Shown: positions 8,881 through 17,197 of the stretch, in pieces | Position numbering within the stretch: the stretch's first letter is position 1 | How the letters are laid out: every line of letters begins with the position of its first letter | Assembly: GCA_903861125.1 (NCBI GenBank) | Contig: CAIOTF010000017.1 | Location: 186,001-250,000, forward strand | Length of the DNA: 64,000 bases | Origin: an uncultured Ignavibacteriota bacterium | Lineage (GTDB): Bacteria > Bacteroidota > Ignavibacteria > UBA10030 > UBA8401 | Direction: 5' to 3' | Made by a program: the position numbers and the translations under genes | Notes under the pieces: model-generated | Seen by the model: the letters and a program-made list of their open reading frames with translations, nothing else | Database searches by the model: none | Told to the model about the DNA's origin: nothing

Positions 8881-10791
8881 ATGAAAAAATTAATATTACT
8901 TACCATCGTTATGTCGGCGTTCTCTTTCTCACAACTGGCAAATTTAAACGGAATTAAAATTTGTATCGATCCCGGGCACGGTGGCAACAATCCTGATAAT
9001 GACCGGTATGTGGTGCCGGATCCGGGTTCAGATTTTTGGGAATCGGAAAGTAACTTCCAAAAAGCGCTGCTGCTTCGTCCGTTGTTAAAAGCACGTGGTG
9101 CAACTGTGTACCTTACACGTGAAACAAATACCTATCCGACCGATGTCGATCCGACGCTGACGGAACGTTGGCAGTATGCCAATGCCAATAATGTCCATTG
9201 GTTCCATTCTATTCATAGTAATGCAACAGGTGGAACAAATACTGCAACAAACTACACGATGGTGCTGTTGAAGGAGAGTCAAACAACGCGCCAGCCGGTT
9301 TTTCCTGCCGCCGTTGATATGTCTTCATTGATCTATACAAACATCAGAGCGAAGAACAGAACCACCGCTTCCTCCGGCAATATCGCCGGGAAACCGGGCG
9401 TGTATATGGATTATACGTTCTACGGAGGAACAAGCGGGGGATTCAATCTCGGAGTTCTGAACGGATTGACCATGCCCGGAGAACTTTCAGAAGGTTCGTT
9501 CCACGATTATTTTCCTGAAACGCGTCGACTTCTGAATAACAGTTACCGCAAGGTTGAAGCGTACGGTATCTATAACGGTTTTGTCGAATATTATAATATT
9601 CCGTATGACACACTGGGAATCATTTGCGGCACGCAGAAAAACGGGACTGTCCCGCTCAACAATATTGCTGTTCGTCTGCTGCCGTTGAACAAGGTCTATA
9701 CGGGCGATGCGTACAACAACGGATATTTCATGTTCGATTCGCTCGCACCAGGAAATTACAAAGTGGTGTATGAAACTCCCGGATATTCTCAGGATACTGT
9801 TAGTGTTGTTCTTTCCGCTGTCGGAAGGATTGCTTCGATGAGTCCAACAAATAATTCCGTTTCGGTCCCGCGTAATGCCGTTGTTACATGTAATTTCATC
9901 AAACCAATGGATACGGCATTCGTCCGCACTGTTTTTTCAGTATATCCTCCGGTTGATGGAGCTATCACGTGGAACGCAGAGAATACCGTAATGACATTCA
10001 CGCCAAAAAGTTTGCTGGGATATAAAATTAATTACATCGTTTCGCTCGCCGGACTTGGAAATACGCTTCAACCGACGGTTTTTGTCGACAATAAAACGGT
10101 GACATCCAATGTTGCGGCTAAACCGCTCTCGCTTTCGTTTACCACTGTTGCATTGCCGCCAAGCGTTCAGTTAACGCAGCCGCAGCCGAATGACACGAAC
10201 TTTTCTGTGACGCAAAATGTCGGATTCCGTTTTTCAGAATCGATGGACACTGCAAGCGTCAGAGCTGCGTTTCAGATCACTCCGTCAACGGTCGGCACGT
10301 TTACCTGGACATCAACCACATCGCTGTTCAATACATTTTTGTGGAAGCCGGTCTCCGGTTCGCTGCAATATGAGACAAACTACACCATTACGATCGGGAG
10401 CGGCGCCAAATCGGCAATCAATCTGTTGCTCGACGGCAATAAAGATTCCGTAGGGGGAGACCAGTTTGTGCTGCAGTTCCGCACGCAAAAACTTCCGTCG
10501 TCGGTTGCAGATGCGGGATCAATGCCTCTCCGGTTTACATTGGAACAGAACTATCCCAATCCGTTCAATCCAACAACAGTGATCGGCTTTCAGTTGTCAG
10601 AGAACAGATTTACAACTCTCAAAATATATGATGCAATCGGCAGAGAAGTGGCAACGTTAGTGAACGACGCGATGGAAGCAGGAATATACTCCGTGCAGTT
10701 TGATGGAACGAAACTTTCCAGCGGAATATATTTTGCGAAACTTACGTCGGGCACGAAAACGCAGATGCGAAAATTACTTTTAGTGAAATAA
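8881..10791 (+). CDS. T9SS-secreted N-acetylmuramoyl-L-alanine amidase (Amidase_3)
   Basis: Start ATG 8881 follows GGAGGGAG and gives a signal peptide (MKKLILLTIVMSAFSFSQ); 636 residues. The N-terminal ~240 residues are an Amidase_3 (AmiA/CwlV-type) zinc amidase: IDPGHGG with His33, Glu56 in the ESESNFQKAL helix and His112 in SIHSNA are the expected metal ligands, and GELSEGSF supplies the late Glu. A carboxypeptidase-regulatory-like segment (VRLLPLNKVYTGDAYNNGYF) follows, then two Big_5 Ig-like domains and a T9SS sorting domain with LEQNYPNPFNPTTVIGF. It cleaves the amide between N-acetylmuramic acid and L-alanine. With the Amidase_2 protein upstream this makes two unrelated amidases exported by the same route. 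Confidence 0.9.
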   Translation: MKKLILLTIVMSAFSFSQLANLNGIKICIDPGHGGNNPDNDRYVVPDPGSDFWESESNFQKALLLRPLLKARGATVYLTRETNTYPTDVDPTLTERWQYANANNVHWFHSIHSNATGGTNTATNYTMVLLKESQTTRQPVFPAAVDMSSLIYTNIRAKNRTTASSGNIAGKPGVYMDYTFYGGTSGGFNLGVLNGLTMPGELSEGSFHDYFPETRRLLNNSYRKVEAYGIYNGFVEYYNIPYDTLGIICGTQKNGTVPLNNIAVRLLPLNKVYTGDAYNNGYFMFDSLAPGNYKVVYETPGYSQDTVSVVLSAVGRIASMSPTNNSVSVPRNAVVTCNFIKPMDTAFVRTVFSVYPPVDGAITWNAENTVMTFTPKSLLGYKINYIVSLAGLGNTLQPTVFVDNKTVTSNVAAKPLSLSFTTVALPPSVQLTQPQPNDTNFSVTQNVGFRFSESMDTASVRAAFQITPSTVGTFTWTSTTSLFNTFLWKPVSGSLQYETNYTITIGSGAKSAINLLLDGNKDSVGGDQFVLQFRTQKLPSSVADAGSMPLRFTLEQNYPNPFNPTTVIGFQLSENRFTTLKIYDAIGREVATLVNDAMEAGIYSVQFDGTKLSSGIYFAKLTSGTKTQMRKLLLVK

Positions 10792-10864
10792 GTTAAGATG
10801 TTTTTTGAAATAAACGTTCCGTTGTAAACCCGAACCACGTTAATGATAGCGTATGCGCGACGTA

Positions 10865-10896
10865 AGCAGCCCTCTTCGGAGGGTTGCTGCTTTTTA
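10865..10896 (+). terminator. Rho-independent terminator
   Basis: A stem of nine pairs (10866-10874 with 10879-10887, one G-U) closed by a stable TTCG tetraloop, then a short T run. It lies 75 bases after the Amidase_3 stop. Confidence 0.8.
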
Positions 10897-11220
10897 AAGG
10901 TAACTGTCACATAGCAATGGAACATTCACCCTTCTTGGATTCGTGAATATTAAGAGGACCCATTCTTTGCATATTTTGTTCGAGACTGTTTTGTCTTTAA
11001 TACGGTAGCCTAAGTTGCTTCCCTCTTGATATAGTGGTACATTTTTGCACGTACTCATCAGCATGGCCTACTGTTATGTCATTAACCGATAGAATTTCAC
11101 TTCAGATTTATCCTTCAAAGACTCCAATGCATTTTAAAAAATGACAGAACGTTTCAACGCTGAAAGTAAGTAACACATAAATAATCCACATCTCCATTTC
11201 TTACACTCGAGGAGGTACCT
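10897..11220. other. Intergenic region without a recognisable gene
   Basis: About 320 bases between the terminator and the next cargo gene. I see no open frame with a ribosome site, no tRNA fold and no clear promoter; the only clear signal is the GAGGAGG ribosome site at the right end. Confidence 0.6.
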
Positions 11221-12060
11221 ATGCGTCTCACTTTAATGGTTCTTTGTATTGTTGTAACTGCGTCTGCACAATTCCCTAATTCAAGTTTCGAAAACTGGAC
11301 AAACGTAAATCCTGATTCCTGCTGGGTGAACAATTCAGTAGTGATACCAGTGTTAAAAACAACGGTAAGTTATAAGGGCAATTTTGCGCTCAGGGGTGAA
11401 GTTGTATCATATGTAGGCGTGCCGTTTGCTCCTCAACTTACCATAGGGAGTATAATGGGTTTTGCTTATACCGGCCGTCCCGCAAGCGTTCAATTTTATT
11501 ATCAGTTCTCTCCACAGGGAGGAGACAAGTTTGAAGCAAGTATCACTTTACGAAAAAACAATCCAATTAAAATTATTGCTGCCGGCCCTCCTGTAAAGAT
11601 CACTACAGCTGCCTCAGCATATACTCTTGTCACCGTTCCTTTGGAATATTTTTATCCTGAATCGCCTGATGTGTGCGTGGCAACGTTTCTTATCACTAAT
11701 TCTGCTACGGAACACATTGGTTCATATTACCATTTGGATGAAATATCTTTTGTCGGTACGGCAACCGATGTTGATAAAATTGATTTACAAACGCCTGCTG
11801 CGTTTGAGTTGAAACAAAACTATCCAAACCCATTCAATCCTTCAACAACAATACGCTATGCTCTCCCTTCGTCCGCAAACGTAACACTTACCGTTTTCGA
11901 TATGCTCGGAAGAGAAATAACTACTCTTGTGAACGAAGAACAAAATGCGGGATGGAAGGAAGTTGAATGGAAAGCGGCGGATCTATCGAGCGGAATGTAT
12001 TTTTACAAGCTGACGGCCGGAACTTATGTTGAAGTTAAAAAATTAATGCTTTTAAAATAA
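11221..12060 (+). CDS. Small T9SS cargo protein, unknown passenger
   Basis: A 279-residue protein with a strong GAGGAGG ribosome site, a signal peptide (MRLTLMVLCIVVTASAQ) and a C-terminal T9SS sorting domain from about residue 200 (KQNYPNPFNPSTTIRYAL, VFDMLGREITTLVNEE, GMYFYKLTAGTYVEVKKL). The ~180-residue passenger starts FPNSSFENWTNVNPDSCW and has alternating beta-strand character with FYYQFSP and YHLDEISFVG, which suggests a carbohydrate-binding or jelly-roll-type beta sandwich like those in PCMD-type surface proteins. That fold assignment is a guess. It has its own strong hairpin downstream and is probably a single-gene transcript. Confidence 0.85.
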   Translation: MRLTLMVLCIVVTASAQFPNSSFENWTNVNPDSCWVNNSVVIPVLKTTVSYKGNFALRGEVVSYVGVPFAPQLTIGSIMGFAYTGRPASVQFYYQFSPQGGDKFEASITLRKNNPIKIIAAGPPVKITTAASAYTLVTVPLEYFYPESPDVCVATFLITNSATEHIGSYYHLDEISFVGTATDVDKIDLQTPAAFELKQNYPNPFNPSTTIRYALPSSANVTLTVFDMLGREITTLVNEEQNAGWKEVEWKAADLSSGMYFYKLTAGTYVEVKKLMLLK

Positions 12061-12070
12061 AAATGTGTGC

Positions 12071-12100
12071 AGCCTTCCCGCTGAATTTCGCGGGAAGGCT
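12071..12100 (+). terminator. Hairpin, probable terminator
   Basis: A perfect 11-bp GC-rich stem (12071-12081 with 12090-12100) with an 8-base loop lies 10 bases after the cargo gene stop. A clean T run is missing, so termination or mRNA 3' stabilisation are both possible. Confidence 0.55.
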
Positions 12101-12106
12101 GATGCA

Positions 12107-12460
12107 TTTGTGTAAAAAAGGGCCCATGTAATGAATCCGCAATGATTTTCCCATTCTAAACGCAAAACTTTATATTTCAAAAATTAATTCCCGTCGTTAC
12201 AGTTTTGTGAGAAAATGCATCTATCAATGCTTCACTCCGCAAGAAATTCCGAGCATCAAAATTCAATAACGTACAGTTACTGTAGACTTTTAATTGTCAT
12301 AACACACTGCAGTATCTAACCCGAATACCGTTTAGATTCTTGAAGTAGCGATTTTATGGAAGTATTTTACTTTGCACATGAGTAAAAAAAAGTGCTGCGC
12401 TTGCTTGCCTTACGAACGAAGGTTATCTATCTTTAAATTCAACGACTGTATTACTTAAAC
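12107..12460. other. Intergenic region without a recognisable gene
   Basis: About 350 AT-rich bases between the cargo gene and the inverted-repeat element. No open frame with a ribosome site and no RNA gene fold were seen. A run of As is followed by GTGCTGCGCTTGC at about 12383. Confidence 0.55.
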
Positions 12461-12705
12461 GAGACATCTGATAAATAGGTTGTCCATTGTCATCCTGAAC
12501 GAAGCCCCAAAGGGGCAAGTGAAGGATCCAGTTTCTGGATTCTTCAGTCGCTTCCTGCCCGACTGACGCCAGCCAGAACGCGAAGCGGGCTGGTCGGTAA
12601 GGTCCAAAGGATTCCACGGCCCTTTGCGCCTTCGGAGCGGGCGCTCCTTCAGAATGACTGTTGCTTTGTCAACCTGAATTTGAAGTGAGACTTTTCAGAT
12701 GTCTC
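12461..12705. mobile_element. MITE-like imperfect inverted-repeat element (non-coding)
   Basis: The ends are a perfect 11-bp inverted repeat: GAGACATCTGA at 12461-12471 and its complement at 12695-12705. Inside lies a second imperfect pair: GTCATCCTGAACG from 12489 against CTTCAGAATGAC ending at 12658. AGGTTG also recurs in both arms. The core is GC-richer than the flanks and holds several small hairpins, including GCCCC-AAA-GGGGC at 12504-12516. There is no transposase and no credible open frame. Such fold-back elements, with GTCAT(T/C)CTGAA at their edges, occur scattered in many FCB-group genomes, which is my recollection and not tested here. Duplicated target bases at the borders are not obvious. 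Confidence 0.6.
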
Positions 12706-12823
12706 TAATCTTTAATTAGATTGGGGCAAATAGGTAGTTGCCAAATTGGTTCCAATGGGGTTATATTTTTGCTATTTTTATAAAATTAAATTGTAAAAAT
12801 GCCCAATTCGGTAAAAATTAACC

Positions 12824-12896
12824 GTTCTCGTAGTTCAAGTGGATAGAACCGGAGTTTCCTAAACTTCTAATCGCAGTTCGAGTCTGCGCGAGAACA
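12824..12896 (+). tRNA. tRNA-Arg (anticodon CCT)
   Basis: A complete cloverleaf can be drawn. The acceptor stem GTTCTCG (12824-12830) pairs with CGAGAAC (12889-12895). The D arm is GTTC/GAAC with a GG-containing loop. The anticodon stem is 12851-12855 with 12863-12867, and the loop TTCCTAA has CCT at 12858-12860. The T arm CGCAG-TTCGAGT-CTGCG is perfect, with a 4-base variable loop. The discriminator is A at 12896. The 3' CCA is not encoded. CCU is the anticodon for the AGG arginine codon. Confidence 0.93.
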
Positions 12897-13006
12897 CAAA
12901 CATCGTAGCGTCAGTGAACAGTGGAAGTTCCGCGCTGTGCAGTATTATTCGGACATACGTTTTTCTTAGGGGAGAGAAATAATGTCCATTCTCAGAGGCA
13001 AGGATA

Positions 13007-14167
13007 GTGCATATCGAAAAAAAATCAGAAGCCGTACTCCTTCGCCAAAAAGCGGAAGAACTGCTGAGAACAAAATCTAATAAGGAAAATGTATCTCCTT
13101 CTGAAGCCGAACTGCTAAAGATTTTTCACGAACTTGATGTATACCAGATAGAACTGGAAATGCAGAACGTGGAACTGCAGACGGCAAAAGAACAAGCAGA
13201 GGTAGCCTCCTATAAATATTCAGAGCTGTACGAATCCGCCCCATCCGGTTATTTCATTCTTTCCAGAGAGAGCATTATCAGCGAGTTGAATCGTACCGGT
13301 TCAACCATACTCGGCCGTGCTCGTTCACAAATCACCAACAAGCGTTTTGATCAGTTTGTGACCGATGAAACAAGGATCATCTTCAACCTTTTTCTCTCCT
13401 CGGTCTTCGAAAGTAGATCAAGAAAGCAGTGTGATGTAGCCGTTTCATTGGGGCAAACCGTTCCGAAAAAAATTCATCTTACCGGAATAGTTTCCAGTAA
13501 AGGTGAACAATGCTTCCTTACAGCTGTCGATATCACCGATATCAGCAGAACAACGGAACTTCTGCAGGAAAATGTTGAACGGTTCAAAGCTGTATCGCAG
13601 TCGGCAAACGATGCTATCATTACCATTTCAAGTGGCAGAAAAATAGTAGACTGGAATCTTGCAGCTAAGAGAATATTTGGTTATTCGGAAGAGGAAGTGA
13701 TTGGGACTGAGATTTCAGTGATCATTCCAAACAGATTTATTGAAAACCACGTAAAAAATATTGACCGTATCCTGGAAGGGGGCGAATACCATATTATCGG
13801 TAAAACTGCCGAACTGTACGCTTTACACCGAAATGGCAATGAGATACCGATTGAATTGTCGCTCTCCGAATGGAGAACGTCGTCGGGAGTTTTCTTTACC
13901 GGAATTATCCGCGATATCACCGAACGCAAACGGGCTCAGGAAGAACGCGAACGGATGATTAAAGATCTGAAGAACGCCCTTGAACAGATTAAAACATTGA
14001 GCGGCATTATTCCAATCTGCGCCCATTGCAAAAAAGTGCGTGACGATGCCGGATTCTGGCAGCAGGTGGAATCGTATGTTGAAAAGAACTCCACTGCACA
14101 GTTTTCCCACGCGCTGTGCCCTCAATGTGCCGATAAATATTTCCCGAGAACTCCTAAGAAAGTATGA
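13007..14167 (+). CDS. PAS-domain protein with C-terminal double-CxxC module
   Basis: The GTG start at 13007 is supported by AAGGA just upstream and by alignment of its N-terminus with the paralogue at 17198; 386 residues. Residues ~1-60 are a coiled-coil leader (LLKIFHELDVYQIELEMQN), ~65-180 a first PAS-like domain (ESAPSGYFILSRESIISELN), ~190-310 a second PAS domain (SQSANDAIITISSGRKIVDWN, ending GIIRDITERKRAQ). After a coiled coil, residues ~330-380 carry the module LSGIIPICAHCKKVRDDAGF with Cys338, Cys341, Cys371 and Cys374, which I know from the ends of other PAS and response-regulator proteins and which probably binds a metal. There is no kinase or output domain, so it is likely a sensor that acts through partners. 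A better ribosome site lies before ATG 12982 in another frame; see findings. Confidence 0.8.
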   Translation: MHIEKKSEAVLLRQKAEELLRTKSNKENVSPSEAELLKIFHELDVYQIELEMQNVELQTAKEQAEVASYKYSELYESAPSGYFILSRESIISELNRTGSTILGRARSQITNKRFDQFVTDETRIIFNLFLSSVFESRSRKQCDVAVSLGQTVPKKIHLTGIVSSKGEQCFLTAVDITDISRTTELLQENVERFKAVSQSANDAIITISSGRKIVDWNLAAKRIFGYSEEEVIGTEISVIIPNRFIENHVKNIDRILEGGEYHIIGKTAELYALHRNGNEIPIELSLSEWRTSSGVFFTGIIRDITERKRAQEERERMIKDLKNALEQIKTLSGIIPICAHCKKVRDDAGFWQQVESYVEKNSTAQFSHALCPQCADKYFPRTPKKV

Positions 14168-14509
14168 ATGATATAGGCATTTTCTTCGCCGTAATGCTTC
14201 CCAGTTGTTTTCCTGCAGTAACGAAATCCCTTTTCGCCAATAACGCTTCTGAACGAGTGAAATACCACGGTTTTACCCCTGCAAAAACACGTGTAAATTT
14301 CGTGGAAATTGATACGATAAAAAATTACCTTACAGAAATGCCAATATATTGAGTATTGTTGCAGGTTCACTCTTTTTAGTGTGGCAGATACTTAATAATA
14401 ATCAAGTAATTTTTGTACCGGAACCGACTGGAAAATTCTGTTTCGGTATCATTACGATAAATATTTTTTTGTAAAAATTGCGTATTCATATAGTTTGTGG
14501 AGATTTGCG
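14168..14509. other. Intergenic region with one imperfect hairpin
   Basis: About 340 AT-rich bases. A nine-pair stem (14416-14424 with 14440-14448, one G-U) with a 15-base loop has no T run after it, so its role is unclear. No gene was accepted here. GTGGAGA at 14497-14503 is the ribosome site of the following gene. Confidence 0.5.
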
Positions 14510-17182
14510 ATGAAAAATAAATCGGAAAAAGCATCCGTAAAAAAGAATAAACTGCCTAAACGTATTGCAAAACCTGCAAGGACGGGGCTAAGAGTGAAAA
14601 TGGCGGGTGATGTGAAGAATTCCGTCGATTTTCCAATAGTGGGTATCGGTGCCTCCGCCGGCGGTCTTGAAGCATTGGAACAATTTTTTATTCATTTGCC
14701 GAAGGACAACGGCATCGGCTTCGTGATCATTCAGCATCTCGATCCAACCCACGTCGGCATTATGCCCGAACTGCTTCAACGGATCACCCCCATGAAAGTG
14801 CTGCAGGCTACGGACCAGTTAAAGGTAAAACCGAACTGCGTATATGTCATCCCCCCCAATAAGAGTCTTTCACTCCTGAACGGTGCACTGCATCTCTTCG
14901 ATCCGGTTGAAACACGCGGCCTGCGTTTACCGATTGATATTTTTTTCCGATCACTGGCGGATGACCGTCAGGAAAATAGCATCGGCATTATCCTTTCGGG
15001 CATGGGGAGCGACGGCAGCCTGGGTCTGAAAGCAATTAAAGAAAAGAACGGTGCGGTGTTAGTGCAGGATCCGGCAACGGCAAAGTTTGACGGCATGCCC
15101 CGCAGCGCCGTCGAGGCTGTCATCGCCGATATTATTGCACCGGCGGATGAACTGCCGATGAAACTTCTCACATTTCTGAAATATATTCCTGTCATAAAAA
15201 AAGAACCTGAAATTGACAGCAAAGATAAAAGTAATCTTGAAAAGATCATCATTCTGCTCCGCGAACAGTCCGGACACGATTTTTCACTGTATAAAAAGAA
15301 CACGCTCTTCCGCCGCATCGAACGGCGGAAAGGGATCCACCAGATAGAAAAAATCAGGAATTATGTCCGTTTTTTACAGGAGAATCCGAAAGAGGTCGAG
15401 ATACTCTTTAAGGAATTGCTGATCGGTGTTACAAATTTTTTCCGCGACAACGTTGTATGGGAAAAATTAAGGGACCATGTTTTTCCCCGCATGTTTGAAG
15501 ATATGCCGAACGGGTACGTTATGCGTGCTTGGGTGCCCGGTTGTTCGTCCGGCGAAGAGGCCTATTCGCTCGCAATTATTTTTAAGGAAGCGCTCGAGAA
15601 AATAAAGAGTCCGAAGAATATTACGCTGCAGATTTTTGCCACCGATCTGGACTCCGATGCCATTGAGGTTGCACGAAAAGGTATTTTCTCGAAGAACATA
15701 ATCAACGATGTATCGCCTGAACGACTTAAACGGTTTTTTACCATCGATGGCGAACAATTCCGCGTGAATACTCCCATACGCGAAATGGTTGTGTTCGCTC
15801 CGCAGAATGTTACTAAGGATCCGCCGTTTACCAAATTGGATATTCTTACATGCAGGAATATGCTGATCTATTTTGAACCGGAACTGCAGAAAAAACTGAT
15901 GGCGTTATTCAACTACAGTCTGAATCCCGGAGGGATTTTGGTTCTTGGCACCGCCGAAACTCTTGGCGTGCGTCAGGAAGGGTTTGATGAAATTGATATG
16001 AAACTGAAAATATTCAAACGTACGGTCTCGCCGATTCTTCCGGAACTGGTCGACTTCCCGAGTTCTTTCCACCGGCCGAAAAAGGTAACGAATGTCAATC
16101 GAGTGAATACAAAAAATGTCGAAAACATTCAGATCATAGCGGACCAGATATTGCTGCAGCATTTTGCACCGGCAAGCGTGCTGGTAAACAATTCCGGCGA
16201 TATTTTGTATATCACCGGCAATACGGGAAAATATCTTAGTCCTGCTGCAGGTAAAGCCAACTGGAACATTCACGTCATGGCCCGCGATGGTCTGCGTGAT
16301 ACCCTTCCGGGAGTATTCCGCAAAGTAATGCAAAGCTATGAACAGGTCTCTGTCCGCAATGTAAAAATAGGCACCAACGGCGGAACGCAATTGGTAAATC
16401 TGACCGTTCAGCGCATCGAAAAACCGGATTCACTGCGCGGTATGATTATGATCGTCTTTACCGATGTACCGGCAATTGTTGAGCACGATCTTGCGGCACC
16501 CAAGAAAGGCAAAAAAAGCAAAAATGCACGTCAGAAAGAATTGGAACTGGAACTGCAGCGGAGTTATGAGGATCTGCAAAGCACCCGTGAAGAGATGCAG
16601 ACATCGCAAGAAGAACTGAAATCAACCAACGAGGAGCTCCAATCAACCAACGAAGAACTGCAGTCGACGAACGAGGAACTTACAACGTCCAAAGAGGAGA
16701 TGCAGAGCCTGAACGAAGAAATGCAGACCATCAATATTGAACTGCAAAGCAAGGTGAACGACTTTGTGCAGGCGAATAACGACATGAAGAACCTGCTGAA
16801 CAGTACCGAGATTGCCACCCTTTTCCTCGACAAGGAATTGAACATCCGCCGTTTTACCGATTCGGTGAGCACCATTATTAAACTGCGGCACGGTGATATC
16901 GGCCGGCCGTTTACCGAATTGGTCAGCGATCTGCTCTATCCCGAGATAGATGATCATGCGCGGATGGTTCTGAGGACGTTAACAACGATTGAAACGCCTA
17001 TTTCAACGACTGACGATCGGTGGTTTACCGTCCGTATCATGCCGTACCGGACTTACGATGACCACATTGATGGCTTGGTGATTACATTCACCGATATTAC
17101 ATTGTCGAAACACATGGAATTTGAACTGAAGAAAGCGAATGAAAAATTGCGCGAAAATCGGAAAGAGTCCGACGAAAAATAA
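14510..17182 (+). CDS. CheB-CheR-PAS chemotaxis fusion protein
   Basis: ATG 14510 is chosen over the upstream TTG 14495 because of GTGGAGA eight bases before it; 890 residues. Residues ~40-225 are a CheB methylesterase domain with catalytic Ser49 (GASAGG), His76 (IIQHLD) and Asp168 (GMGSDG). Residues ~245-505 are a CheR methyltransferase (KELLIGVTNFFRD, the SAM-binding AWVPGCSSGEEAYSLA, and CRNMLIYF). A PAS-like domain (~540-650), a long coiled coil (~665-755) with heptads EELQSTN, and a PAS domain (~760-875, LLNSTEIATLFLDKELNIRR) follow. No kinase domain is present. Such fusions usually sit beside a hybrid kinase, as here: the next gene starts 15 bases downstream. Target receptors are not in the window. 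Confidence 0.92.
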   Translation: MKNKSEKASVKKNKLPKRIAKPARTGLRVKMAGDVKNSVDFPIVGIGASAGGLEALEQFFIHLPKDNGIGFVIIQHLDPTHVGIMPELLQRITPMKVLQATDQLKVKPNCVYVIPPNKSLSLLNGALHLFDPVETRGLRLPIDIFFRSLADDRQENSIGIILSGMGSDGSLGLKAIKEKNGAVLVQDPATAKFDGMPRSAVEAVIADIIAPADELPMKLLTFLKYIPVIKKEPEIDSKDKSNLEKIIILLREQSGHDFSLYKKNTLFRRIERRKGIHQIEKIRNYVRFLQENPKEVEILFKELLIGVTNFFRDNVVWEKLRDHVFPRMFEDMPNGYVMRAWVPGCSSGEEAYSLAIIFKEALEKIKSPKNITLQIFATDLDSDAIEVARKGIFSKNIINDVSPERLKRFFTIDGEQFRVNTPIREMVVFAPQNVTKDPPFTKLDILTCRNMLIYFEPELQKKLMALFNYSLNPGGILVLGTAETLGVRQEGFDEIDMKLKIFKRTVSPILPELVDFPSSFHRPKKVTNVNRVNTKNVENIQIIADQILLQHFAPASVLVNNSGDILYITGNTGKYLSPAAGKANWNIHVMARDGLRDTLPGVFRKVMQSYEQVSVRNVKIGTNGGTQLVNLTVQRIEKPDSLRGMIMIVFTDVPAIVEHDLAAPKKGKKSKNARQKELELELQRSYEDLQSTREEMQTSQEELKSTNEELQSTNEELQSTNEELTTSKEEMQSLNEEMQTINIELQSKVNDFVQANNDMKNLLNSTEIATLFLDKELNIRRFTDSVSTIIKLRHGDIGRPFTELVSDLLYPEIDDHARMVLRTLTTIETPISTTDDRWFTVRIMPYRTYDDHIDGLVITFTDITLSKHMEFELKKANEKLRENRKESDEK

Positions 17183-17197
17183 TTGTAAGGAGACGTG

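Noticed and set aside
12423-12617. 64-codon minus-strand frame in the inverted-repeat element
   Set aside because: It runs through the repeat hairpins and has low-quality composition; repeats of this type give such frames by chance.
14164-14352. 62-codon plus-strand frame overlapping the PAS gene stop
   Set aside because: The ATGA overlap looks like coupling, but there is no ribosome site, no recognisable motif and no support beyond being open.
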